From contig NZ_CP147776.1 in the NCBI RefSeq assembly GCF_037300705.1, positions 2,170,001-2,234,000 of the forward strand: a stretch of DNA of 64,000 bases. The letters are read 5' to 3'. Each line of letters opens with the position of its first letter. Within the stretch, counting starts at the first letter, position 1. A model generated the notes under the pieces. That model worked only from the letters and a program-made list of their open reading frames with translations, was not told the DNA's origin and made no database searches. The position numbers and the translations under genes were made by a program. The DNA is from Massilia sp. W12 (GTDB taxonomy: Bacteria > Pseudomonadota > Gammaproteobacteria > Burkholderiales > Burkholderiaceae_D). Below are positions 46,991 to 55,512 of this stretch, one piece after another.

Positions 46991-47097
46991 CGCGCAACAG
47001 CCTGTGCAAGGAAAACCTGTGAGTTTGTGGTGGGAGCGGCTTTAGCCGCGAAAACCGGCGGCTGATATGGCGCGGCGCGTATTCGCGGCTAAAGCCG
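46991..47097. repeat. REP/BIME-type element, copy 2
   Basis: This is a near-identical direct repeat of the element 189 bp upstream, with the core GGAGCGGCTTTAGCCGCGAA followed by the inverted TTCGCGGCTAAAGCCG. The pair fills the gap between two convergent genes and probably forms strong hairpins that end transcription or protect RNA 3' ends. Confidence 0.8.
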
Positions 47098-47115
47098 ATC
47101 CGGTTTTTTTGCTAA

Positions 47116-50100
47116 TCACATACCCTTTTGCCGCTTTGCGCTCTCAGCAAAACCATAGCGGCATAATTCTTCAAAATTGCGGGGCAAAAGCGTATCTGCG
47201 CAATACGACAAGATTTCTGAAACATGCAGCGAGAAAAATTGCATCAGGCGGTATTGCTCGTAGTCTTTGGCGCCCATGATGGACGGGCCATGTTCACGCA
47301 GCAGAGCATCCATTTGCTCAAATTCTGTTTTCCAATAGATGGCGTATGGAGCGCGCTCTTTGAAACTGAAAATTTTCGCATCCGCCATCACATACACCCG
47401 CACCGCCTGCATAAATTGTGCCGGATCGTGCTGGGCCAGGCGCCAGATTTGCCATAATTCATACATGCAATTCGGTGATCTTAAATAGGCGTCCGATAAA
47501 ATCACAAACACCCTGTCCTGGTGCGTCAAGCGGTTCATGAATGTGCTCAGGCTGTCGCCCAGCTTGACATCGTCTTTGTCGCGCATGATCCGCATGCCTT
47601 GTTGCTGCGCTTGTTCGCACAGCTTGTCCACCATGTTTGTGCTTTGCTCTTCCCATTTATACGACACGGCATAGGTAATGCGGCTTTCATCCGGCGGCTC
47701 GGGGCCGAATTGGGGCTTTTCTGCGTGCTCAGACATGGTTTTTTCCTGTGGGCATTGTTTGAACTGGGCTTGATCGCGCCATTGCCAACGATCATGATCG
47801 AGCATCATCAAAAGTTTTTGCAGCAAACCCTTGGCGTCGCCGCGCTGGGTGCGCAAAATCAAACGGCCACTGAATGCGCCTGTGCTTTCTTGCACAATCA
47901 AGGCCTTGCTTCTGGATGCAAGCTCATACACGCAAACGCCATGGCGCCAATACAAGGCATGTTGGCCGGCTTGGCTGCCAATTTTGGCAATCAGGGTGCG
48001 CATCAAGCCAGGCTGCAGCAAATCATAGTCGAGAATGGATTCTGCAAAAGGCAAATCCGCATCCCATTCGCTGGCAAGTTGGGTGCTGATTTCGGCTCGT
48101 TCAGGCAGGAAATCCGGGGCAAGGTATTCCGCCTCGGATTGATGGCCGGTATTGCGAATGCAAAAAGCAATCCCGCAAGAACACATCATGCCAAGAAATA
48201 ATTTCTGCTCGCTGGCACTGAATTGTTGCCAAGCCCGCAAGGCCAAATCATTGCGGGTAAATCGGCCTTTGGCGTTTTTCAGCCATTGATAACATGTGTC
48301 ACGCTGGAATACGGTGTAAATCGCATCCAAGGCCCAGGCTTGGTCAAGGATGATGCTGTTATCAAACACGCCTGCCTGATAAAACACCAAGCCTGCATGG
48401 TGTAAATAATCCAGCAGCGCAGACGCGGCGCTGACATCGCCATGGCCTTGTGCGCACAATTCGGCAAATTGCGCCTGCGTCACCAGGCGGTGCTGTTTAT
48501 CTGCGCTGGCGCAGTTGTTATCCTGTTCGCGCCAGGCGCATAGCACATCCGCCACACGCTGCCAGCCATTGGGAATATGGGCAGGGTGTTGCGCCATTAA
48601 ATATACATGCGCTTCCTGCAAAGCCTCTTCCAATGCGCTGTGTTTGCGCTTGTTTTTACTGCTGTAGTGCAGGATTTCCAATTGTTTGAATTGCGCCAGC
48701 AGATGCGCCGGCGCCGGCAGCTGGGCGCGCTGTTGCTGCGCCGTTTCGCAACGCGTTTGCACAATCATCACCGGGCATTCGGCGCCGGCATTGCATAAAA
48801 CATAGCGCAACCAATATTCCAGCGTTTGATTATTATGACGCATGCCATATTGGTCGATATGTTCACCGCTTTCACAATCCGGCGACCAGACGATGAGAAA
48901 GGCGGCGCGATTGCGTAAAAACAGGGCATGGGTGCTGTGATAAATATCCTGGCCGCCAAAATCCCAGGCATGCCACGCACTGTCATCAGCTTGCAGGCGC
49001 TGGATTTGCACGCCATGGGTGGAGTCGGCGTTTTCATCAAAATCGATATCACGCAAGCGATTCAATAACTGGGTTTTGCCAACGCGACCATTGCCTAAAA
49101 TCATCAGCTTGGCGCTGCACAAGGGCTTGGCGCCGCTTTGCAAATCATGTAAATAAGCGCGCAGGCGCGGCAGGCAGTTGTCATCATGCCGATGTGACAG
49201 AATTTCGGCTGGCATGTCGGGGAGTTGGCTGTCTTCTGCAATAAGTTCTTCCAGTGCTGGAGAATGCAAAAAAGCTGCATCAGCTGTCTGCAAATGGCAG
49301 CCTGAGATATCCAATTTCCTAAGCTTAGGCAAGCAGGGCGGCAGGGAGGTGATTGCGGTGTAAGAGCAATCCAGCGCGTGCAAAGCCGTCAAAGCGGCAA
49401 GCGGTGCGAGATCGCTGACTTGGGTGCGATAGCAAGTCAGCGATTGCAAAGCCGTCAAAGCGGCAAGCGGCGCGAGATTGCTGACTTGGGTTTCATAGCA
49501 ACTCAGTACTTGTAAAGCCGTCAAAGCGGCAAGCGACGAGAGATCGCTGACTTCGGTGTTCCAGCAATTCAGCTCTTGCAAAGCCGTCAAAGTGGCAAGC
49601 GGCGCGAGATCGCTGATTTGGGTGCTGCTGCAATACAGCTTTTGCAAAGACTTCAAAGCTACAAGCGGCGCGAGATCGCAGACTTCGGTGTAAGAGCAAT
49701 TCAGCTCTTGCAAAGCCGTCAAAGCGGCAAGCGGCGCGAGATCGCTGACTTGGGTGCCGCCGCAATTCAGCTCTTGCAAAGCCGTCAAAGCGGCAAGCGG
49801 TGCGAGATCGCTGACTTTGGTGTAAGAGCAATTCAGCTCTTGCAAAGCCGTCAAAGCGGCAAGCGGCGTGAGATCGCTGACTTGAGTGGCTGAGAAATCC
49901 AGCGATTGCAAAGCCGTCAAAGCGGCAAGCGGCGCGAGATCGCTGGCTTCGGTTTCTGAGCAATCCAGCGATTGCAAAGCCGTCAAAGCGGCAAGCGGCG
50001 CGAGATCGCTGACTTGGGTGGCTGCGCAATTCAGCAATTGCAAAGCCGTCAAAGCGGCAAGCGGCGCGAGATCGCTGACTTGGGTGTGAGCGCAATCCAG

Positions 50101-50349
50101 CTCTTGCAAAGCCGTCAAAGCGGCAAGCGGCGTCAGATCGCTTATGCCACAAACTGAAACATCCAAGGCCCGCAGATGCCGCAAATCCCCCAATTCCGCC
50201 GGCAAAGCCTGCAGCGCGCTAAAAAACGACAAATCCAGCGCCCCGCTTTGCCGCATGGCTTCCTGCGCAATCAAGCCGCCCACCTCAGCGCGGCAGGCTT
50301 GCGCATCCAGCGCCTGCCGTCTTGCCCTTTCAGGATCATCCCACTCCAT
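47116..50349 (-). CDS. LRR-Roc-COR-TIR protein (bacterial Roco GTPase with TIR effector domain)
   Basis: This 1,077-residue protein has no signal peptide or transmembrane helix, so it is cytoplasmic. The ATG at 50349 has GGGGGA 4 bases upstream. Residues 72-335 are 12 in-register 22-residue LRRs of the internalin-like type (LAPLAALTALQxLxCxxTxVSD), with further degenerate ones on both sides. Next comes a Roc GTPase (P-loop GNGRVGKT, 419-426; switch DFGGQ, 463-467; VQTRCE as guanine motif), then a COR-like region (about 590-850). The C-terminal TIR domain starts near 887 with AVSYKW, has a BB-loop-like RDKDDVKLGDS, and carries SPNCMYELWQIW with the Glu expected for NAD cleavage. By analogy with TIR and NLR-like immune proteins, a ligand bound by the LRR may release TIR NADase activity through the GTPase. 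This is inference. It stands alone, divergent from the ABC genes. Confidence 0.88.
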   Translation of the reverse strand: MEWDDPERARRQALDAQACRAEVGGLIAQEAMRQSGALDLSFFSALQALPAELGDLRHLRALDVSVCGISDLTPLAALTALQELDCAHTQVSDLAPLAALTALQLLNCAATQVSDLAPLAALTALQSLDCSETEASDLAPLAALTALQSLDFSATQVSDLTPLAALTALQELNCSYTKVSDLAPLAALTALQELNCGGTQVSDLAPLAALTALQELNCSYTEVCDLAPLVALKSLQKLYCSSTQISDLAPLATLTALQELNCWNTEVSDLSSLAALTALQVLSCYETQVSNLAPLAALTALQSLTCYRTQVSDLAPLAALTALHALDCSYTAITSLPPCLPKLRKLDISGCHLQTADAAFLHSPALEELIAEDSQLPDMPAEILSHRHDDNCLPRLRAYLHDLQSGAKPLCSAKLMILGNGRVGKTQLLNRLRDIDFDENADSTHGVQIQRLQADDSAWHAWDFGGQDIYHSTHALFLRNRAAFLIVWSPDCESGEHIDQYGMRHNNQTLEYWLRYVLCNAGAECPVMIVQTRCETAQQQRAQLPAPAHLLAQFKQLEILHYSSKNKRKHSALEEALQEAHVYLMAQHPAHIPNGWQRVADVLCAWREQDNNCASADKQHRLVTQAQFAELCAQGHGDVSAASALLDYLHHAGLVFYQAGVFDNSIILDQAWALDAIYTVFQRDTCYQWLKNAKGRFTRNDLALRAWQQFSASEQKLFLGMMCSCGIAFCIRNTGHQSEAEYLAPDFLPERAEISTQLASEWDADLPFAESILDYDLLQPGLMRTLIAKIGSQAGQHALYWRHGVCVYELASRSKALIVQESTGAFSGRLILRTQRGDAKGLLQKLLMMLDHDRWQWRDQAQFKQCPQEKTMSEHAEKPQFGPEPPDESRITYAVSYKWEEQSTNMVDKLCEQAQQQGMRIMRDKDDVKLGDSLSTFMNRLTHQDRVFVILSDAYLRSPNCMYELWQIWRLAQHDPAQFMQAVRVYVMADAKIFSFKERAPYAIYWKTEFEQMDALLREHGPSIMGAKDYEQYRLMQFFSLHVSEILSYCADTLLPRNFEELCRYGFAESAKRQKGM
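49345..50136 (-). repeat. Twelve 66-bp leucine-rich-repeat units
   Basis: The 792-bp array has a strict 66-bp period. The half-unit GCAAAGCCGTCAAAGCGGCA is almost invariant between units. Differences concentrate in the codons for the x positions of LQxLxCxxTxVSD. One unit (about 49630-49670) has drifted more (LVALKSLQKL). Confidence 0.92.
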
Positions 50350-50447
50350 GCCATCCCCCCAATCCGCACACCAGGCCATGCTACCCGTTTTACCCCACAC
50401 TGTCATACAATCGCATATCCCAATTCCCCAACACATCCCGGCCCGCC

Positions 50448-52022
50448 ATGACCCGCCCAGCCAGTACCGCCAGTTCACCGCCGCGCCTGCAATTGCAAGG
50501 CATCAGCAAGCATTTCGGCGCGCTGGCGGCCAATAGTGAGATCGACTTCACCCTGGCCGCCGGCGAAATCCATGCCGTGCTGGGGGAAAACGGGGCCGGC
50601 AAATCCACCCTGATGAAAATCATCTACGGCGTGCAAAGCCCGGATGCGGGACGGATGTGGCGCAATGGCGCGCCCTATGCGCCAGCCACGCCGGCGGCGG
50701 CGCGCGCGGCCGGCATTGCCATGGTGTTTCAACATTTTTCCCTGTTTGAAGCCTTGAGCGTATTTGACAATATCGCCCTCGGTCTGCCGGCCGCTGCATG
50801 CAAAGACAAAGCCGCACTGGAAACACGCATCGCACAAAAAGCGGCGCGCTATGGTTTGACGGTCGAGCCGCAACGCCTGGTGCATACGCTCTCAGTCGGC
50901 CAGCGCCAGCAGGTGGAAATCCTGCGCGCGCTCTTGAGCGAGCCGCAAGTCTTGATTTTGGATGAACCAACTTCCGTGCTCACGCCGCAGGCGGTGCAGG
51001 CGCTGTTTGTCAGCTTGCGCCAATTGGCCGGGGATGGTTGCAGCATCGTGTATATCAGCCACAAGCTGGAAGAAATCCGCAGCCTGTGTTCGGCCTGTAC
51101 GGTGTTGCGCGGCGGGCGCGTGATTGCGCATTGCGATCCGCGCAGCCACAGCGCGCTGCAGTTGGCGGCCTTGATGACTGGCGATGTCATAACCGAAACT
51201 GACGCCGCACCCGCGCCAGCTCCGCCCCCCGCCAGCCAGACCACAGAGATCCGCCTGCAAGTGCGCGCCTTGAACCTGCAACCGACACACCCCGATGGCG
51301 TAGGCCTGCACGATATTCATCTGGATGCGCACAGCGGCGAGATTGTCGGCATCGCCGGCATTTCCGGCAATGGTCAGCAAGAATTGCTGGCCGCCTTAAG
51401 CGGCGAAGACCAGCGCGCTGCGCCGCAAATGATTTTGCTGCAGGGTCAGGCAGCCGGCGGCTGGGATGTGGCGGCGCGCCGCCGCAGCGGTTTGGCGTAT
51501 GCGCCGGAACAGCGCTTGGGACATGCCGGCGTGCCGGCCATGGCGCTCTGGCAAAATTTATTATTGGGACAGGAAGGGCGCGGCGGGCTGCCGCAAGCCG
51601 CAGCGCGCGCCCAGGCGGCGGAGCTGATGCGCGCCTGGCAGGTGAAGGCTGCCGGAGTCGAAGCAATCGCCGCCTCGCTGTCCGGCGGCAATTTGCAAAA
51701 ATTTTTACTCGCGCGTGAAGTGGCGCGGCGCCCGCGCGTGTTGCTGGTGGCGCAGCCGACCTGGGGTGTGGATGTGCATGCGGCGGCGCAATTGCATGCC
51801 GCGCTGCGCAGTTTGCGCGCGCAGGGCTGTGCGATTGTTTTGATTTCAGAGGAGTTGGAAGAATTGTTGCAGCTGTCTGACCGTTTGTATGTGATGGCGG
51901 GCGGGCGCTTGTCGCCCCCTTTACCGCGCGCCATGGCCAGTCCCACTGTGCTGGGCGCTTGGATGAGCGGGGACTGGCCTGCCGCCGCGCCGGCCCAGGC
52001 GCTGGCAGAGGAGGGCGCATGA
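50448..52022 (+). CDS. Nucleoside/simple-sugar type ABC importer, duplicated ATPase
   Basis: This 524-residue protein with two ATP-binding domains is of the group that serves BMP-family nucleoside importers and monosaccharide importers. The first domain is complete: Walker A GENGAGKST, LSVGQRQQVEIL, Walker B VLILDEPTS. The second is the usual degenerate one (GISGNGQQEL in place of Walker A; LSGGNLQKFLLAREVARRPRVLLVAQPTWGVDV). The ATG at 50448 has no good ribosome site but gives the expected N-terminus (LQLQGISKHFGALAANSEIDF). It is followed by two permease genes with ATGA overlaps. Confidence 0.88.
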   Translation: MTRPASTASSPPRLQLQGISKHFGALAANSEIDFTLAAGEIHAVLGENGAGKSTLMKIIYGVQSPDAGRMWRNGAPYAPATPAAARAAGIAMVFQHFSLFEALSVFDNIALGLPAAACKDKAALETRIAQKAARYGLTVEPQRLVHTLSVGQRQQVEILRALLSEPQVLILDEPTSVLTPQAVQALFVSLRQLAGDGCSIVYISHKLEEIRSLCSACTVLRGGRVIAHCDPRSHSALQLAALMTGDVITETDAAPAPAPPPASQTTEIRLQVRALNLQPTHPDGVGLHDIHLDAHSGEIVGIAGISGNGQQELLAALSGEDQRAAPQMILLQGQAAGGWDVAARRRSGLAYAPEQRLGHAGVPAMALWQNLLLGQEGRGGLPQAAARAQAAELMRAWQVKAAGVEAIAASLSGGNLQKFLLAREVARRPRVLLVAQPTWGVDVHAAAQLHAALRSLRAQGCAIVLISEELEELLQLSDRLYVMAGGRLSPPLPRAMASPTVLGAWMSGDWPAAAPAQALAEEGA

Positions 52023-53092
52023 TCGCTTTGCAATTACGCGCCAGCCCTTCCCCGCACTGGCGCTGGCTCTCGCCGCTGCTGGCGCTGGCGGTGACGGCGG
52101 CGGTCGGCGCCTTGCTCTTGTTCTTGCTCGGCAAGCCGGTGGCGCAGGGGTTGGCGGTATTTTTCTGGGAACCGCTGAAAAACCTGCGCGGGGTGGCCGA
52201 ATTGGGCTTGAAAATGGCTCCGCTCTTACTCTGCGCGCTCGGACTGTCCCTGTGTTTTCGGGCGAATGTGTTTAATATCGGGGCCGAAGGTCAGTTGCTG
52301 GCCGGGGCGATGACGGCAGCGGCCTTGGCCCTGCATTTGGATGGGCAGGGCTTGCCGTCTGCGCTGGCGCTGGCTTTGTCTCTGGCGGCTGGCATGGCGG
52401 GCGGCATGTTGTGGGCCGGCTTGACGGCTTTTTTACGCGACTGGGGCCGCGCGAATGAAATTTTAGTTTCCCTCATGCTGGTGTATGTGGCCCAGCTCTT
52501 GCTGGGCTGGCTAGTGAATGGCCCATTGCGCGATCCGGCAGGCTATAACTTCCCGCAATCGAAAATGCTGAGCGATGCGCTGTTATTGCCGGTGCTGGGC
52601 GGCTCCCGCTTGCATCCCGGCATCCTGTTTGCGCTGCTGGCGGCGATTCTGGTGTGGCTGGCCTTATTCAAGACTTGGCTGGGGTTTCGCTGGCAAGTCG
52701 GCGGACTGGCGCCGCAGGCGGCGAAGTTTGCCGGTTTTTCCGCGCGCGCCAGCTTGTGGCAGGTGATGTTGCTCAGCGGCGCCCTGGCCGGTTTGGCCGG
52801 CGCCTGTGAAGTGTTGGGGCCGGTGGGGCAATTGAATGCGGCGATTTCGCCCGGCTATGGTTTTTCCGCCATTATTGTGGCCTGGGTGGCGCGCTTGCAT
52901 CCGCTGGGTTGCGTGCTGGCTTCGGCCTTGCTGGCCCTGTTTTATCTGGGCGGCGAGTTGGCGCAATTGCGCCTCGGTCTGCCGAATGCGATCAGCGCAG
53001 TGTTTCAGGGCGTGCTGTTGTGCGCCTTGCTGGCTTGCGATTCTCTGATCCGCTATGAAATTGTGTGGCGCAGTCGCGTCAAGGGGGCATGA
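52019..53092 (+). CDS. ABC importer permease (YufP/BmpC type)
   Basis: This 357-residue multi-pass protein of the BPD_transp_2 family has the typical FRANVFNIGAEGQLLAGA motif (residues about 80-97), RDWGRANEILVSLMLVYVAQLL and a C-terminal SAIIVAWVARLHPLGCV. It forms the membrane channel with the next gene. Its ATG overlaps the ATPase stop (ATGA, 52019-52022). Confidence 0.9.
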   Translation: MIALQLRASPSPHWRWLSPLLALAVTAAVGALLLFLLGKPVAQGLAVFFWEPLKNLRGVAELGLKMAPLLLCALGLSLCFRANVFNIGAEGQLLAGAMTAAALALHLDGQGLPSALALALSLAAGMAGGMLWAGLTAFLRDWGRANEILVSLMLVYVAQLLLGWLVNGPLRDPAGYNFPQSKMLSDALLLPVLGGSRLHPGILFALLAAILVWLALFKTWLGFRWQVGGLAPQAAKFAGFSARASLWQVMLLSGALAGLAGACEVLGPVGQLNAAISPGYGFSAIIVAWVARLHPLGCVLASALLALFYLGGELAQLRLGLPNAISAVFQGVLLCALLACDSLIRYEIVWRSRVKGA

Positions 53093-54006
53093 TGGAAGTG
53101 TGGGCGCAACTCATCGCCAGCGCAATCAGCGCCGGCACGCCTTTATTATTGGCCGCCTGCGGTTTATTGATCAATGAAAAATGCGGCGTGGTGAATCTGG
53201 GCGCAGAGGGCATGATGGCCTTGGCTGCGGTGTGCGGCTTTGCGGTGGCCCTGGGCAGCGGTGCGCCGGGCCTGGGTTTGCTGGCCGCTGCGCTGGCCGG
53301 TATGGCTGGCGCGCTGCTGTTTGCCGCGCTCTGCCTGGGCTTGGGCGCCAATCAATATGCCTGCGGTTTGGCGCTGGCTTTGCTGGGCGGCGGCTTGGCT
53401 TCTTATCTGGGTTTGCCGTATGCCGGCGCGAGTTTGCGCAACAGTGCGCCCGGCATTCCCGGCTTATCTGAATTGCCGTTTCTCGGCCAAGCGCTGTTTT
53501 CACAGCACTGGCTGGCCTATTTTGCTCTCGCGCTGGCGGTGTTTTTACATTGGTTTTTCAAGCACAGCCGCGCCGGCCTGGTCTTGCGCGCGGTGGGCGA
53601 ATCGCCGCAGGCGGCGCATGCGCTGGGGTTTTCTGTGCAGCGCATGCGTTTGCTGGCCTTATTGGCCGGCGGCGCCTGCTGCGGTCTGGCGGGCGGCTTT
53701 CTGTCACTGGTGTATACCCCTTTGTGGGTGGATGGCATGGTGGCCGGACGCGGTTGGATCGCCTTGGCCTTGACCACCTTCGCCAGCTGGCGCCCGCTGC
53801 GCCTTTTGCTGGGGGCATGGTTGTTTGGCGGCGTCACCATTCTGGGCTTTCACGCGCAAGCGCAAGGGGTGCAGATAGCGTCCCAGTTTTTATCCATGCT
53901 GCCGTATCTGGCGGCGATTGCTGTGCTGGTGTTTATGTCCCGCCGGGGCAGCCAGGGGCGCGATATGCCGGCTGCAATGGGACAGAATTTTGAGAGCAGG
54001 GGGTAA
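53089..54006 (+). CDS. ABC importer permease (YufQ/BmpD type)
   Basis: This is the second permease, 305 residues, with GLLINEKCGVVNLGAEGMMALAAVCGFAVAL (the short permease version of the NIGAEG motif), GLVLRAVGESPQAAHALGFSVQRMR and GWIALALTTFASWRPL. It overlaps the first permease gene by ATGA. No BMP-type binding protein gene is next to it, so the solute is unknown; by family it should be a nucleoside or purine. Confidence 0.9.
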   Translation: MMEVWAQLIASAISAGTPLLLAACGLLINEKCGVVNLGAEGMMALAAVCGFAVALGSGAPGLGLLAAALAGMAGALLFAALCLGLGANQYACGLALALLGGGLASYLGLPYAGASLRNSAPGIPGLSELPFLGQALFSQHWLAYFALALAVFLHWFFKHSRAGLVLRAVGESPQAAHALGFSVQRMRLLALLAGGACCGLAGGFLSLVYTPLWVDGMVAGRGWIALALTTFASWRPLRLLLGAWLFGGVTILGFHAQAQGVQIASQFLSMLPYLAAIAVLVFMSRRGSQGRDMPAAMGQNFESRG

Positions 54007-54126
54007 ACCGTCTTGCCGCTTTGGAAAACAGGGTATACACTCACTCCGTATCGCTGGTAAGTATGAAGACGATGTACTATGTATCCGCCGGGGCTGCCGC
54101 CCCGCCTGACAACTTGGCAGGAGAGC

Positions 54127-55512
54127 ATGATGCAAGACGATGTCGATCAAACCGCGCACAAAGACGGCGCTTATCTGAAACACAGTCTGGGCGCTTGTGA
54201 CTGTGGCTTGAACCACAGTGCAGATGATTTACTCCAGTTCGCCGCTGCGCAAAACCCCGAACAAGCCATCATGCAGCAATTGCAGCAAGCGGCTTTCGTT
54301 CAAATGTTCCCCCAAGCCGATTTCCGCCGCCGCTTTTTACGCGCGCTGGGCGCTTCCACCGCGCTTTCGGCGCTCTCCACGGTGTTGCCGCTGCAAGCAT
54401 TCAGTGCTTTCGCCGCAACCGAGAAAGCCCCCGGCCCGCTGGAGAAAAAAAGCATCAATGTCGGCTTTTTACCGATCACCTGCGCCACGCCGCTGATTTT
54501 TGCCGAGCAACTGGGTTTGTTTGCGCGGCAGGGATTGGATGTGAAGCTGCAGAAAATCGCCGGGGTTTCTTTGATCCGCGACAAAATGATCAATGGCGAG
54601 CTGGATTTTTCGCAGCAAGTCATGCCGGTTGCTTTAACCATGAGTTCTGGCATGGGGGCGCCGGCGACGCCGGTGCGGATACTTTCGGTCTTGAATCAGA
54701 ATGGCAATTCGCTGGTGCTGGCCATGAAGCATAAGGACAACCGTGATCCGCGCAAATGGAAAGGCTTTAAATTCGCCGTGCCGTTTGAGTCTTCACAGCA
54801 GGCGGTGCAATTGCGCTATTACCTGGCGCGGCATGGCTTGGACCCGGATCGCGATGTCTCTTTCCGCATTGTGCCGCCCTCTGAATATGTGTCGAATTTG
54901 CGCACCGGCAATGTGGATGGTTTTCTGGGCGGCGAGCCGGGCGGCCAGCGCGCAGTGTATGAGGGCGCCGGCTTTATTCATATTCTTTCGCGCGATATCT
55001 GGAAGGGACATCCTTGCTGCTCGGTGACGGCGCTGGAGTCCTTCATCAAACAGCATCCGAATACGCACTTGGCGTTTTACCGCGCCGTGATCGGGGCCAG
55101 CCTGCATGTCTCCAAACCCGGCAGCCGGGTCGGGATGGCGAAAATTTTATCCGCGCCCAACTATATCAACCAACCCGAGCTGGTGATTGATCAAGTGCTG
55201 ACCGGCAAATTCGCCGATGGCTTGGGGCAGATCCGCAATGTGCCGGACCGCATCGAATTCCAGCCTTTCCCGCATTATTCTTCCGGCGTGTTTTTGCTGA
55301 GTGAATTGCGGCGCTGGAATTTGATCAAGCATGATCTGGATTATAAAAAGCTGGCGCAGGAAGTGATGCTGGCCACCGACGCCAAACGCCTGATGGAAGA
55401 CATGGGCACAGCTGCGCCCAAGCCTGCCTTTGGCAAGGAATATATTCTGGGCGATGAGTTCGACGCCAATAAGCCCGAAGACTATCTGAAGCGGCGCATG
55501 GGGCGCGCATGA
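54127..55512 (+). CDS. NrtA/SsuA-like ABC substrate-binding protein with Cys-x-Cys extension and Tat signal
   Basis: This 461-residue periplasmic binding protein of the nitrate/sulfonate/taurine group (NMT1-like) has INVGFLPITCATPLIFAEQLGLFARQGLDVKL, FSQQVMPVALTMSSGMGAPATPVRILSVLNQNGNSLV and GFLGGEPGGQRAVYEG. The ATG at 54127 has AGGAG about 5 bases upstream. This start places 60 residues with a GACDCGLNHS motif before a twin-arginine signal (FRRRFLRALGASTALSALS, ending near AFA). I recall similar CxCG-H extensions in related proteins, so the long start is favoured; a start at 54304 would give a plain Tat signal. The solute is uncertain (nitrate, cyanate or another small anion). Confidence 0.82.
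   Translation: MMQDDVDQTAHKDGAYLKHSLGACDCGLNHSADDLLQFAAAQNPEQAIMQQLQQAAFVQMFPQADFRRRFLRALGASTALSALSTVLPLQAFSAFAATEKAPGPLEKKSINVGFLPITCATPLIFAEQLGLFARQGLDVKLQKIAGVSLIRDKMINGELDFSQQVMPVALTMSSGMGAPATPVRILSVLNQNGNSLVLAMKHKDNRDPRKWKGFKFAVPFESSQQAVQLRYYLARHGLDPDRDVSFRIVPPSEYVSNLRTGNVDGFLGGEPGGQRAVYEGAGFIHILSRDIWKGHPCCSVTALESFIKQHPNTHLAFYRAVIGASLHVSKPGSRVGMAKILSAPNYINQPELVIDQVLTGKFADGLGQIRNVPDRIEFQPFPHYSSGVFLLSELRRWNLIKHDLDYKKLAQEVMLATDAKRLMEDMGTAAPKPAFGKEYILGDEFDANKPEDYLKRRMGRA

Noticed and set aside
49493-50152. 219-codon minus-strand frame with CRFDGFA repeats inside the LRR region
   Set aside because: It is a different reading frame of the 66-bp LRR units on the same strand as the real gene. 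The repeats follow from the DNA period.
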